A stretch of DNA of 64,000 nt from the NCBI GenBank assembly GCA_032358255.1, contig JAULBX010005776.1:1-64000 (forward strand). The letters run 5' to 3'. Positions 1-13,000 of the stretch are shown here, piece after piece. Both the position numbers and the translations under genes were made by a program. The number at the start of each line of letters is the position of its first letter. Position 1 is the stretch's first letter. The notes under the pieces were generated by a model, which searched no databases, had not been told where the DNA came from, and saw only the letters and a program-made list of their open reading frames with translations. This DNA comes from Heterotrichella gracilis (taxonomy: Eukaryota; Sar; Xanthophyceae; Tribonematales; Xanthonemataceae).

Positions 1-525
1 TACTCCAGCAGGACCTCAAGTCGCGTGGGATCAATAGATGGTTCAAACAGTGCCAGGAAAGAGCTGCGTGGCGCCGCTTGTGCAAGACTGACTGCTAATC
101 TGGCTATTTTGCTGGAATGCATGTAACTAACTAACTAACTAACTATGTAATTGTACCGCAAATACAGAATGTCTTCCAATTGCTCCCTCGCACAATGTTT
201 TTAGCAAATTTCACTTGCCCTTCCAGAGGTAGCCAGTCTCAAGGCCCAAGGGTCCTAAATAATGTGGACTAAAATGCACATGTGACTCCGACAGACCCTA
301 TCTTGGACTAGGAACACTAGATTAAAAGCAGGAATGAAAGACACTTGGTATTAGAGCCCTGGTCGTAGTATTATCAGGGCTGCCAATAGTACACTGTTAT
401 GAGTGAACTTTCTCCCTCTTTACAGCAAATTTCTGCCGCAGACACCCCTGTTTGATCACCTTGTAACACACAGCAGCCTGTACAGAGCCTTATCTTTTAT
501 TCCTATTGCAAATAGTCGATTTAGA
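1..525. other. 3' flank of the first gene, no gene seen
   Basis: This stretch lies downstream of the stop codon of the minus-strand gene that ends at 526. It holds a short CTAA tandem run near 126-145 and no convincing coding potential on either strand. The open frame on the plus strand starting near 403 is the reverse of the minus-strand gene and is not supported. Confidence 0.5.
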
Positions 526-3500
526 TCATTTGTATCTCACCAGATGTGGCTCATACAGCAGCTTGTACAGGGTGCTCCCTCGGCCGCTCTTGGCCACCTC
601 GGGACCCTGTGCCTTCATCTTTTGCCACAACGCCGCCTGTTCATGCTCCAACGTGGCCAGCCACACATCGCTCAACACCAGGCCAGGCTGAGTTCCACCG
701 AGTGCCCTCTCAGCACCAAATACCCTCCCAGAAACCCCGACAGATGGACCCTCAGCACCCCCCCACGTCGCCCCCCAGCACCAAACTCCCCCTCAAAATT
801 TCCGCCAGCTGTCCCCTCGGCACCTCCCCTTGCTGGCCCCTCAAAAGCTGTGCCAGAGGAGTGGGACAGGTGCTCCATCAACCCCTTCTCAGGCACCAGT
901 CCCTGTGCCAAAATGTCGAGGCTTTCTGACACAGCCTGCGTGAAGTGGGACGGGGCAAAACAATTGATTCTCATTCATTGTTATGTAACAACAGATGCTA
1001 CTCACGCCCCCCAGGTATGGGTTGCGGGGGAGGGTGGGGCTTACTGACGTGCAGTGCATGAGAGGTGCGCTAGTGCCCGGCCACGGTTCAGGGAAGGTAG
1101 TCATGCTTTGCCTCAAATGGCACAAAATGCACCATAAGACAAACAGCGGACAAGTGCTGAACGCAACTAAGTAAGGCTGACTGCAAACGTTCCTGTACCG
1201 GCAGCATACATCCAAGATGGTGCACCCATGCGCGGGTTTTCCTGCAAACACCAGGTGATGGTGCGACTCCCTCTGGCTTTCCTACCAACCCTCCGATGGT
1301 CTTTATTCCTAGGACCTCCCATTAAATGGAAATCCCAGGGTTGAGAAAGATTGCAGGTGTTTATTACGACAGTTAAAGGATGGAAAAATACTGTCAACCT
1401 TTGCTGATGCAATGACGCCGCACCCTGCATGCACATGCACGTTTCCTGCATGATGTCTCATCTCCCCAACGGCGCAGGGCAGGTCAAGATTCATCCCCAT
1501 GGCCACCACCACCTCCTGCATGCTGTTGCTCAGCACGCGCATCTGATGCACGTCTGCCCGCTGGTAGATGTTCCACAGCACTTGATCTGTTTCGCTGCCC
1601 AACAGCTTTCCATGCTGTGGGATGCCCAGCAGGGTCTTTGCAGCGCTATGCAGGAGGGGCCGGACAGCCGCCTCGTACCTGCACACAGGAACTCCTTAGG
1701 GGTAAGGGTTTAGTATTAAGGGTTAAGGGTTCAACAGCCGCAGGGCCCGGTGGCGTACAGGTGGGTACAAACTGGTGATTTGGCCATCTCCTTGCCACGA
1801 ATAATAAATTATAAATAAATGTCTCCTTGCCACAAATAATAAATGATAATTTATGTGGCAAGGAGATGGCCCGCACACACTCAGGCACTCATATAAACGC
1901 TTCATATTACCGTCAAGTGTCTGAGTGTTGCAAGCACACCGACTCTGAAACCAACACACCAACCCTTCGCAGGCCATTTCCAGCAATGGGGGTAAAGTAG
2001 TCAGCTACCAAGAACCCACAAATGGCTTCAGGAATGAGTTCACAGCAACCACACCAAACTCATCGTACATGCCTCCATTGGTTTGGCATTTGGTCAGTGG
2101 GGTTGGATTGGCCTGCCTTGCAAAGTGCTCTCTGTAACCGTGCACTCCCGTTGCATGCCTACCGGCAATGCAGCCAGATCAGCCTTGCACAAGCTTGCGC
2201 CACCCAGCCCTGTCTACCCTTGCTTGTAAAACTTTCAATGCTCATTGCTCCTCAGATTTGGTAAGAAGGGCAGCTCATGTGGCCCTGGCTGCCCCCAAGG
2301 GTAATAAGATAATAATAGTCCTATTATTAACTTATTACCCTTGCTGCCCCCCTAGACCAATTTCCAACTGGCTGCTGTGAAACCAAATGCATGCGAAGTG
2401 CTCTCAAACCCCCCCCCTCCACCCCCCTTCCCACCCCTCCACTCACACTGCCGGGTGCGTCAGAATGGTCTTGATGGCCACAGCAGACACATGCACCAGA
2501 TAGGATTCCTTCAGTGCCTGGACCTGCGGGGATGTGTGGCGCTCCTTGACTTCCTCCAGCTCAGCATCCAGCTGGTCCCACATGTGCAGGTTGGCAAGGG
2601 ACACAAGGGTTTTGAGGCCCTGCTCCTGGTGCCTGCGCAGCATGGTCTAGGGTTTAGGGTTTGCGTTTTTGTTTCAGAAGGCATGCCGCTGAAAGTCATG
2701 GGCAGCAAACTATACTGTCACGTCACTATACACCATCTAACATATGTCATAATAGTTTATACATGTATTCATAGCGTCTCATGCGCATATTTACAATCAT
2801 AAGTGCGTTGTGATCATGGGTACAGTACCCTAAAGTAGAAAAACCCCAAACCCTACCCGTGCACTCACCACGCCTCCTTCATCCCTTTGATGGCCCCTGA
2901 CACTAAGCTGCGTGTCTCCTTATACCCCTCCCGAACCTCGCTTTCCTCCCCTTGCCCCACCGCCACCCCAAACATGGTCCCAAAGCCAAAGTAGTGCTCC
3001 TGCTGCAGGTGCAGCAGCAGGGCGGGGGCGGATGGGAAGTGCTGCACAAAGGTGCAGCTGGGGCATATCCACGTTTTCATGCTGCCTCCAGATGCCAGCT
3101 GGCGCTGGAGGTAGCCCAGCACTTGCGCCCCCTCGAGACCCACAAGCTCTGTTTGGACCTGGCGCCGCTGGGAAACCCCCGCGCTTGCAGGTACCCCAAA
3201 CTCCGCTGCCACTGGCCACGGGGAGGACAAATAAGTAAACAAATTGCAAATCTCCAATAAAGTACAACCCATTTTTCAAGCCTGCTTTCCCTAAGTCCAA
3301 TATGGATACAATACGTTGATGTTTATACATTTATGTGTAAAGTCAGGTAAAGCAATCTATTCTGGTGGGTGCATTGGTGCTGTCCTCACCTTGCCGCAGC
3401 CCAGTACGCCCAGGGGGGTACTCAACACCTGTGGCACCACACAACCTTGTGAATAACCTTGGTCAACAGGCTGACTATGCGCTGCATTGCAGTTGCCCCG

Positions 3501-4481
3501 ATGCAACGCAGTCCTTGCAGGCCCCATGTACACATATTGGCATGCTAGCGGTTTGGGGTACAAACCTGATCAGGGTCGACAGCTGTGCGCTCTAGGGTTT
3601 AGGGTCTAGCGTGCAGGGTACGGCCCTCTGCTAACCACGCTTGGACATGCTGACCACTTTGGGGATAGGGTTTAGGGCTGATAGATGTAGGGTCCAACAC
3701 AGTGGGGGCCGCCTGCACACGTCGCGTGTGGCAAAGCTGATGGTTTGTAGTTTGTAGTTTGTGGTTAGGGATTAGGCCTATGCGTCCACCTTTGCAAAAC
3801 TTTGTGTGAACCATTCGCCTAGGGTTTGGGGGTTTAGGGTTGGTAGTTTAGGATTTGGGGCTGGGTCTCCCTCCCGCACACGCACGTGTGGCCATACTGA
3901 CTGAGACCTCGTCCAGCCCATCCATCAAGTCGCCATAGGACACGCCCAATACCTCGTCTAGGTTGGAGCCAACAGCCTTGTTGGGCCCGTCAACATTAAA
4001 CACAGCACGCGCAGCCGCTTTCTCAGCCTGCCAGGAGACATCTGGGGTCTGCGTGCGAGTTGTAAGAGCACGAGGTCAGCTGAGCCATGAGCTGGGCGGC
4101 ATGGCCTCGCTTGTAGCTGTGGGAAACCAGCTAGGTGGGGAGTTTGCGCAGTGCAAGGCTGGCAGGGGTAACTGCTCCCAAATAACGAGCACCAGCGTGC
4201 CTGGCTAACGGCGAAAAACCCTCATCACTTTACATCCAGGTGATAACACTGTGCTGCAGGCAGGCAGTGGGGTCTGCGCACAACATGACGCCCATATGCG
4301 TGCATCTGTGTTTGTTTGCATGCATGCATTCTTGCTATACATATATGCATGCTGTTGCATACACACGCGGAAGTGATGGGTTGGCCGTTAAGAAGATGAA
4401 TCAACGGACCAGTACCTGCACAGCAGGTTCGGCCGCATCTGCAGGCGCTGCCTCTGCTTTCTTCTTGCCTGACCTGCCCAT
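526..4481 (-). CDS. unidentified multi-exon protein with one C2H2-like zinc finger
   Basis: Start ATG at 4481. Clear exons are 4416-4481 (Lys/Ala-rich start MGRSGKKKAEAAPADAAEP), 3908-4048, 2869-3205, 2449-2632, 1678 down to about 1460, 824-935 and a last exon ending with TGA at 526-528. Phase closes between the first two and between 2869-3205 and 2449-2632; junctions near 3390-3640 and in the last third are not resolved. The 2869-3205 exon holds a finger of the form WxCPxC-x12-Hx4H, preceded and followed by helical sequence; the next exon is a charged helix-rich segment, and the C-terminus reads STLYKLLYEPHLVRYK. The finger and flanking helices recall the DUF629 part of plant inactive ubiquitin-hydrolase-like proteins, but the similarity is weak and I do not name the gene. 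Confidence 0.5.
1781..1872. repeat. inverted repeat in an intron
   Basis: The left end TGGCCATCTCCTTGCCAC is matched in reverse complement by the right end near 1855-1872. A second copy of the left arm (TCTCCTTGCCAC) sits inside at about 1822, next to an AT-rich middle. The transcript could fold into a long hairpin. It may be a small non-autonomous transposon relic; no flanking target duplication is obvious. Confidence 0.6.
2296..2343. repeat. 48-bp near-perfect palindrome
   Basis: CAAGGGTAATAAG and CTTATTACCCTTG form the arms and an AT-rich stretch the centre. GCTGCCCC occurs directly on both sides (about 2289-2296 and 2343-2350), like a target-site duplication. This resembles a miniature inverted-repeat element inserted in an intron of the zinc-finger gene. 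Confidence 0.55.
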
Positions 4482-5421
4482 CTCCGGTGTCGTCCCTGTC
4501 GAAGCACGGAGGGTGCACAAGGCAGACCGGCCCTCACTTCACTGTAAAATAAGACAGCATAACAGTCAAAGTAAAGTAGTGATGGACGTATTGGGTGCCA
4601 TAAACGCCAACGCACAGGCCCCACTGCACCAGGTCCGGTCAACAGAGACCATGCAACTCAACCTATGTGTGTGTGCACCTGCAGTACTAGCTGCATACGA
4701 TTAAATTACCATCAACTTCGTTGCTCAAGACTGCCGTGTTGTGTTACTTGGAGACAGGGACGACAATATATGTGGCTTGCGGGTTTTGCCAGGCTAGATA
4801 TCAAGAACCCTAATTTGAACCCTAGCAGAGTACCAAACCCATCTGCTCCAGAAAAGAAAAGACTTGTATACATTATGCATGGCGTTTGGCTAACTTTTTG
4901 GATGCACGCATAGAACTGTAGTAATTGTGCTCCAGAAAAGATGGAGAAGTGAACATCAACGCCATAAAATTAGGGGAAATACGTTTTATTGGTAAATCCT
5001 GCTGGGAAGAAGCATGGAGTTTTAACTTCAGCCGAGGAGCTTAAAACATGCCAACCTGCTGTCCATTATACACAGCTAATGTCGAAGATCCCGTATTCAA
5101 AGGATCTGAGTGAGGCACTGCCTATGTTTGAAACCATATTGTCACCAAAATACAACGGGTCAATCCCTAGTTAGTGACCAAGAGAGTTTCTGATGGTTGC
5201 CATGCATTATGCGCTGCCTAACTGTATGCTTATGCCACTGGGGCAATGTCACTGCTTGCCTAGAAATCCCAACTCGTTCCAACTCGCAAAAATGCCTGCA
5301 CAATCAGTCTGCTTGCAAGTCCGTCGCACTGACTGTTGCACATAGTAGGCTCCAAGAGCGATCCCCACAATTGATTTCCCCCCTGAAATACACCGCCAGC
5401 CCCAATGAACATGAATTGACA
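4482..5421. other. intergenic spacer between two minus-strand genes
   Basis: This is the promoter side of the zinc-finger gene and the 3' flank of the coiled-coil gene. Short open frames near 4989-5174 have no supporting splice structure or recognisable sequence. Nothing else is seen. Confidence 0.4.
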
Positions 5422-7580
5422 CTAGTATCCCGCCAGGTAGCCAACAATGCCCACTAGTAGGATGTACTCCGCTGCCTTGCCCCCCCTGCTGCACCGCCCT
5501 GTGCTTTTCACACCACCAGCAACTGCAGCCCCTCTGCTGCACAGCCGGTAATCCCCCCACCCTGTGCCTCCATCGCGCATGGGACAGGGGCAAAGGCGGG
5601 GTGCTGCCGCCGCGAGCACAGCCGCCCCAGCACACCCCGCAGACCCGTCAGCCCCGCCTTGCCGCTGGGGGCACACACACCCTTGGCAGGGTATGAAGCC
5701 CCGCCGGGCTGCTGGCCACAGTGCGTGGTGGCACGACACCTGGCAGCTGCCTCGCCTGGCCCCTGCCTGGCCCCCATCAAGCTGCCCCCTGCACCGCGCT
5801 GGCTGTCCCCCCCTGCAGCTGTGAGGCGCTTGGGGACCATGGCCAGTCCCCACCGCTTGGCCCCCGCCAGGAAAGTCCGCCTCGCCCAGCCGCTGACCTC
5901 CCTGTTCCCCTCCCTGACACCACCCTTGTCGCTCTCCCCCTGGCTGCTCGTCTGCACGCAGGGCGCTTCTGCACCAGGGTGCAAGTCAAACCCTAGCAGA
6001 GGGTTTGTTTGGGTGGCGATGCTCCTCCATGCTGACTCCACCTGTAGGGCGCCATAGGAACCATCGTCGCCGCCACCTGCCACTGTCACCACCAGTGAGA
6101 TCTGGTTGGCTGGCGCCGCCTGCTTGCTGCCGGTACCCTCTGCTAGGGTCAGCCGCAACTCCTGTGCTGTGTATACCTCGTTGCCAGCACCCTCGTCTGC
6201 CACGTCCCCAGTGGGATGGCAGCTGTCCCCTTCCTCCAGCAGCTGCAGGGGCTGCTGTGGCCCCACTGCCTCCACTGCCTGCTGGATTCCAGATGAGTGG
6301 TTTGCTGGCGCTGCACCAGCCACCAGGGCGTCTCCCGCCGCACTGCTGGCTGCTGGGCTGGCTGCATACAGGCGTTGGCGCAGGTACTGGACCTGTGGGA
6401 GGAAGGGGCACGCCGTGTTTAGGATTAAGGGTTTGGGGTTTTAGGGTTCACAGGCACAGGCTTTGGACCTGCTGGGCACAGGAGACACGCTACGTCACTT
6501 CAAGGGGTGAATGCCGCAATTCAGTGTGGATACATAGCGGGTTTTGGGGGCCAAGGTCTAGGACCTAGGTTGACAGTAAAAGATTTATTCAAGTGTACCA
6601 CACAAACGCAAGCGAGTCACATCCTCCGGGGTTGCACAGGGACAAGGGAAGACCAAGAGTTTGGCGGCTGGTGTCACCCACGTACCTCTTCTTCCAGGGC
6701 ACTGTGGGCAATTTCCAGATCCAAAGCCTTCAGTTGTTGCTCTTGTGCCGCTGCAGCAGCCTGCTCCTTTTCCTGTTCCACCTGCAGCAGCAGAACACAT
6801 GGTTAGTTTCAGGGGCTAGTGGCAAAGCGCGTGCAGTACACAGCAGCTTTATTTCGAGCGAACAAACGTTCCACCAACCACACACAGGCCAGTAGCAGGT
6901 GTATAACGTACAGGGGGTTCATGGGTCATGCCTGCTCGAGAACCCTCATGAGGGTAGGGGAGCAGGGACCCCACGCACGCACCTCGCATCGCAGAGCCTG
7001 GATCGCCGCCTCCAGCTCCACTATCCTCCCCTGGCTCTGGTCTCCAACCTCAGGCTGGGTGAGTGAGAGGTCCAGCTCCATCTTCAGTAGGTCGACGTCT
7101 AGCGCGTGAGCCCGGGCATCCGCCATGGCCAGCTGCTGCCGGAGGGAGAACACTTCCGCCTCGAGGCCCGTCTTCGCCTCGCAGAGCCCGGCAGCTACCT
7201 GGAACAGCTCCTGGTAGTTGTACTGGGTTTGTTCCAGCACGCACTGGGTGTAGTAGTGTGCAGTCTGCGATTGCTTCAGGGCGTGGTCGGTGGCCACCAG
7301 GCACTCCACCCCCGCCTGCGGTGAGCAAAGAGGGCGTGAAAGGGAGCACAGGGTTGTGGGTTTTACTGTGGAGTTTTGCTGCAAACACGGTGGCAAACGA
7401 GCAGACAAAGCCGAGCAGCAGGCAAGTCTGAGCGACGCGTCAAAGCTATGCATGCATTGGAGTGTCGCAGCCAAATGAACGACACCATCGGGCCGTTCAC
7501 TGCGCGATTGTGGCAGAAACCCAGCGTACCTTGAAGTCTTGAAGCCTCATAGTCACTGTCACTTCGTTGAGTCCCTCCAT
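5422..7580 (-). CDS. coiled-coil protein with predicted C-terminal membrane anchor
   Basis: Exons 7530-7580, 6983-7315, 6686-6781 and 5561-6392 join in phase; a last short exon ends with TAG at 5422. The start ATG at 7580 gives MEGLNEVTVTMRLQDFK. Residues about 18-160 are a long helix rich in Gln, Glu, Leu and Ala with heptad-like spacing, which suggests a dimeric coiled coil. The fourth exon (about 277 codons) is low complexity and Gly/Ala/Gln-rich. The last exon encodes YILLVGIVGYLAGY before the stop, a hydrophobic tail of the kind found in tail-anchored proteins of the ER, Golgi or nuclear envelope. The junction into that exon is one base out of phase in my best model, so the exact donor is uncertain. 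Plant tail-anchored coiled-coil families (golgins, WIT-like) are possible relatives; none is recognised by sequence. Confidence 0.55.
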
Positions 7581-10092
7581 TGCTGCAGAACCTTAGTTCT
7601 GGTCTCGGTCACACGTCCCGTAACACGCACTGTGGAATGCGAGGGGATGCGAGAGCAATTAACGCACTCCGAGCAAACAAACCAAGTGGGGACGCGCCAA
7701 TAAGCTCAGATCGTTGCGTGGGTGGTGAAGCAAACACTTGCTGGCCTGCTTTGTAGGGTTGGGCAGAGCTCTCGGCGCTGGCAACAAGTGCCGCCTGGGC
7801 AAAACGTACTGTGAGCAACCCACCAAGCAGGGCGACAAGCAAGAGGAATCGTGTTCGATACTAACAGGGCATGAACTTGGATCGTTGCTCGAATGGTGAA
7901 GCAAACTTTGCCTACCCTGCTTTTATAGGCGTGGGACGATGCGGTTTGCGACACCGACCTCCCCGCTTTCGTGCAAGGGGGACAGGAAAAGAAGCTGTGA
8001 TTCAATGATCACCGTTTGGTTGATAAGCTCTTGCATTGCAAGCTAATGGGGTGACGGAGGAGGGCTGCTGGAAGGTGACACCGAGGTTTTTGCTTTCAGG
8101 AGCTCCAAACCTGGCTGTCCCTCTGACGGGGTACCACGTAGACAATGGTGGGGACGCAGCTGTGCAGCTGCTTTCAGGGCTATCAGTGCTGCACACATAA
8201 CCTCTAACAAACTTTGACAACCAGCACTGTGGGGGAACGGTCACCAGGAGCTTTACCGGCAGAAAGTTTGCATAAGGTGGTTGGCCACAAGTCTCTGAAA
8301 CCATGGCTCTAGCTGCCACACTTGCTCTCGGCATCTATCACTGCAGTGACATTGTGGAGAGTCTGCACAGTTTGAAAAGCTAATTGCCCTGATTTTGAGC
8401 AAGAATGGTATGGGTGAAGGCCTTTGCGCACCAGTGTTACTGCCATGTACGCATGCATTGGCAGGGCGTCAACCATGGATACACGCCCTGTGGCTGACAC
8501 TGCAAAGCGCAGACAGAATGCTGGGCGTGTTGCCCTGATTGTATTCATCTGGGATCACGGGATAGCAGCTGCCAGTGCCATTGCTGTTTGGTGGGATGGC
8601 AGAGGTGCATGGCATCCATCGAACACGTGCGCCTACAGCCTTAAACCCCATAGGGCTATGTGCATGTCTGTAGCGTTGCCCGCATTTACAAATTCATGGT
8701 GCGTTTCTGAGGACAGCTCTTAGGAGCATATCCCAGGAGGCGTCCATCCGGTGCAGTGCCGCACCAACCCTAGTAGGGTGTCACCGGCTGAACTGGGGGC
8801 GGGATGGGCCCCCGCATAGCCAAGGGGTTGGACACTTGTTTGGCACTGGCCAATGGGCCTTTAATATGGCACTGCGATAATCTGCTGTATGCCGTTACCA
8901 GCTGACCATGCACAGCCGTTAATTCTCCAAAAGAAGGACTTATGTTGCCAATAAACACCTTTCATGTATTTTTATAGAAAAAGATATTCTATTTATGGTC
9001 GCATGGTTTGAACTACTGCAAAACGGTTGTCTATGGAACGCTCATAACCCAGTAGCCCAGCTAGTGTAAACAACTCCGACATCTACCCACCGTTGCAATA
9101 CTTAGCTGATCCAGTCGATACGACAGTTCGTCGCTATCGGAGGTGAGCAATAGATGGTGGCAGCCATTGTACACCTGATTGCACACCATCCTAACCGAGA
9201 GAGCAAGTGATGTGCTTCCATGTCCCTACAGATTAGTTAGCCCAATACCGGTTTGAACTGTAATGATAGGAAAGTGCACCCTCGGTGAACATCAACGTAG
9301 ATCAGGCCAAATCAAGCCGTACCGCATTGCATGCCTCTATCCCCCCTTTCAGCAATATGGGCAATCCTCAAGCCTCTCAACAGTAGCTCCTTTCAATACA
9401 AAGCCACTGCTTCTAAACGTCTTCATAGGCCGCTATATGTTGCGTTCCACAGCTCCTCGTGTTTGCGGCACTTGGGTTCATCTTGTGCATTGAAAAAGTC
9501 CCCCGGTTGGGTCTTATGTACCAAGTTTCACTTATACTCCCCAATCAGCCAACCTTTTCGGCTACAGGTTTCTTATCCATCGTACACTATTGACCATACC
9601 CAGTTTCCCAGACCTTACTACAAGTGGCGTGTGTCACTGGTTGATATACAGTTGGTTCAGTTGCCAAATTCAAGCAAGTTGCCACGCTGGTTGCTTTGTA
9701 CGTCCTAGCGGTCGACCTGCTACCTGCCATACCTGGGCCATTTGCAGCAGTACTTACAATGCTTCACTGGAGTTCCCCTTAGGACTTCAGAGCACCTGTC
9801 ACTCCCTCTGTACCCTACCCACCCATCAAAGTGGGGAGGCAGGCAGTCACCTCCCCAAGTGTCAGCTCCTAGACAGTTCACTGTCCACGCGCGATACAAC
9901 TATCCCAGAACACTACTTGTTATAAAGTGACTAGTTATTGCATACCATGCTGCAGTAGCTCATGTACAACCTAGCCAGCGTCTCAGTACCCATAGCTGTC
10001 TCACCCAGGCCCTCATTCCTTGCAGACAGCGTCCAGTAACTCAACTTGGAGAGGGCAGCCTGACAGGGTTGCGGTGCAAGCGCCACAGCAAG
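7581..10092. promoter_or_regulatory. 2.5-kb spacer between divergent genes, presumed promoters
   Basis: The coiled-coil gene (minus) and the VIM-like gene (plus) diverge from here. Two related segments, about 7710-7775 and 7881-7940, share GGTGAAGCAAAC and a following CCTGCTTT block, so part of the proximal region is a decayed direct duplication. Open frames at 9263-9930 have no recognisable protein or splice pattern. I saw no PHD-finger exon for the downstream gene here. Confidence 0.45.
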
Positions 10093-13000
10093 ATGGACCA
10101 GGATGAGATCCGCAAGCAGATCTTTGCTATAAACCAAGATGACAGCCTGTCAGTGCAGGACAAGACGCGCAAGATCCAGGATGTCATGTTCAGCCGCTTC
10201 AAGAGCTCGCAGCCTGAACCCGAGCCAGGTACACGCACGAACGGATGGGTTCAGAAAACCCCTTCACTGCAAACCCTAAACCCTCCAGTTCCCCTAAACC
10301 CTAAGCCCCACGCGGAGAGGCAGACCATGCATCACATAATCTCTAATGCCACTCCCAACTGCCTGACACAAAATATCAACTTCCTGTGTGCTAAGCGCGC
10401 ACTGAGTTAGGACACCCACTGCCCAGTGCATTGCATCTAGCTAGGGTCATCACCTTGCTCTCCAACCCCTCACCCTTCAACGCCACGGCCCCTTCCCACA
10501 CCCACCCTTCACCCACCTGTGTTGCCTTGCCCACAGAGAAACCCCCCACCGGCAAGCGCAAGAGTGGCGCCGATGGCGCAGGCACCTCGCTGCTGGCCGA
10601 CACCCTCAAGTGCGCCATTTGCCACGACCTGTGCCAGCGGCCAGTCACGGTGAGGAACAGCCCGCTGTGACGGCACCCCCGTCAGTGCATTGGTTGCCCT
10701 GCCATTTGCCATGCATTTGCTGGCGGCATTACCACCTGCATGCCCCACCACTCCACCATTCCCACCTGCACAGCGCACTGGTGATACAGGTGGGTACAGG
10801 TGCATGTGGGTGCGCCAGGAACAAATCCACACATTTTGAGCAAACCACGTCACCCTGGCAGTCTCCTGCATGGCCCACTGTGCCACCACCTGCATGCGCC
10901 ACCCACACCACCGGCTGTTGCGGTGCGTATACATTGGCCCAGCTCCCGTACCACCAGGCTCATGATCCAAACCCCCTGCTCCCTACCAACCTCCCCCCAT
11001 TTCTTCCCCCCCACAGGCCCCCTGCCAGCACAACTTCTGCCTGACCTGCTTCGCCAAGTGGACCCAGACGGGCAAGAAAAGCTGCCCCACGTGCAGAGGG
11101 GCCTTCCCCGCCAAGTTTGCCTCCAACCCGCGCATCAACACAGCACTGGCGGTGGCCATCAGGCTGGAACGGCAGGGGCTGGCGGGGGCAGCGGCGGCGG
11201 CCAAGCCGGTGCTGCGCATGGCGGACAATGACAGGTAGGCGGCTTACCCTTTTGATACCTCTAATTATTCATTACCTCCGCTGCTACAGGGGAGGGGGTG
11301 TGGCACAACCCAGGTAAGCACGGAGGTGTGCAGGTAACCGCATACATGCTTTGGTGCATCACACGTCCCACTCAGTAGGATACACCAATGCGGAGCATCG
11401 CGTAAGACACTGTACTGTTACCAAGCGAATCCTTTTCTCTTGACCCAATAAAGCCGACTGAGCTCCAGCCGCCATGGAGGAGTTTTCCTTCCCGCATCCT
11501 TCACCCTGAGTACGTGCCCACTTAACCACAGCCATTAATTTAATCGCCCCGTATCCCCTAGGCCTGACGAGGCGTTCACCACCGAGAGGGCGGTGAGGGC
11601 GGGGCGGGCAAACGCATCCTCGGGGCGCATCCAGGTGGGGCCAAAACCAGAGCAAAACTTTGAACAAAACGAAATTAAGCTACAATTGTGTTGCGACACG
11701 TTGGCCTAATTGATGCGACATGTGGCACAGCAATGCAACGGATGCACCAGGCAACACTTGCTGCATGTGGCAAAATTGAGTACACTTGTTTAGCCTATAT
11801 TTGAGTCATGTAGTGTGGTATATCATTTGTCATATGGACGTGACTGTACATATACACTCGATAACTTACAAAAATTCCGAATTGACTGTAGTCCTTTGGG
11901 TGCCCAGGTCACCACCCCCAACGACCACTTTGGCCCAATTCCGCCAGAGCATGACCCCGTGCGGGGACTGGGGGTGCGGGTGGGCGAGTTCTGGAAGGAC
12001 CGCCTGGACTGCCGCCAGTGGGGGGCACATTTCCCGCATGTGGCAGGCATTGCGGGGCAATCAGGCGTGGGGGCGCAATCGGTGGTGCTCTCTGGCGGGT
12101 ACGTAGTGGGACCTGCAGAGGCGCTAAAAGTCTGTTGTAGGTTGAAGATTTGGCAGAGTGGGAAAACCCTAGCGTAGGGTTTATTGGCTGGCTTGCCATC
12201 AGGAGCTGGACCATCTTGCCATGCCTGAGGATCCCACGAGGGTCTGTACTAGGGCCTGACGCAGTCTTGTAAAACAAATACAATGCGTGTGCATGCAAGG
12301 TAAGGGGGCAAACATGACAAGGTTAAGAGGTCCTAAAACACAGTGTCCTTAGGGTCTGTTGCAAGACCCTAAAGGGACCACTTTGCTTGCAGGTACGAGG
12401 ACGACCGCGACGAGGGCGAGTGGTTCCTGTACACAGGCAGCGGCGGGCGCGACCTGAGCGGCAACAAGCGCGTGAGCAAGGTGCAGTCCTTTGACCAGGA
12501 GTTTGAGAACATGAACAAGGCGCTGCTGGCCAGCTGCAGGCAGGGGCTGCCGGTCAGGGTGGTGAGGTCCTTCAAGGTGGGTGGGAGGGTGGGAAGGCTT
12601 GTATGGCTGTGGAATTCTTCAAGGCATGCGGCGAATGTCACCCATCTACCCGCCTCCCTTACCAATGAAAACTTCCCGGCGATGCAACCCCCCAGGGCGT
12701 AGCGCAAGCTTGAAGGGTCACATGGTGGCACCTGGAATTTGTGCGCCATGTGATCACACCCTTCTCAAACGACCCCCTGGCCCCACTGCCAGGGGAAGGG
12801 GTTGAACTGAACCCCCCTCTCCCTGACCCTCTCCCCCCTTGACCCTACCCCCCTTGCACCCCCCAGGAAAAAAGGTCCAGCTACGCCCCCACCGACGCCA
12901 CCCCCGTGCGCTACGACGGCATCTACCGCATCCACCGCTGCTGGAGGGTGGCGGGCGCGCAGGGCAAGCTGGTGTGCCGCTACCTGTTCATACGCTGCGA

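Noticed and set aside
403-1047. A 214-codon open frame on the plus strand
   Set aside because: It overlaps the minus-strand exons at 526-935, has proline-rich low complexity from the GC-rich repeats and no splice or start context.
9263-9930. Several overlapping plus-strand frames in a lower-GC region
   Set aside because: No recognisable domain, no splice signals linking them, and they do not supply the missing PHD finger of the downstream gene.
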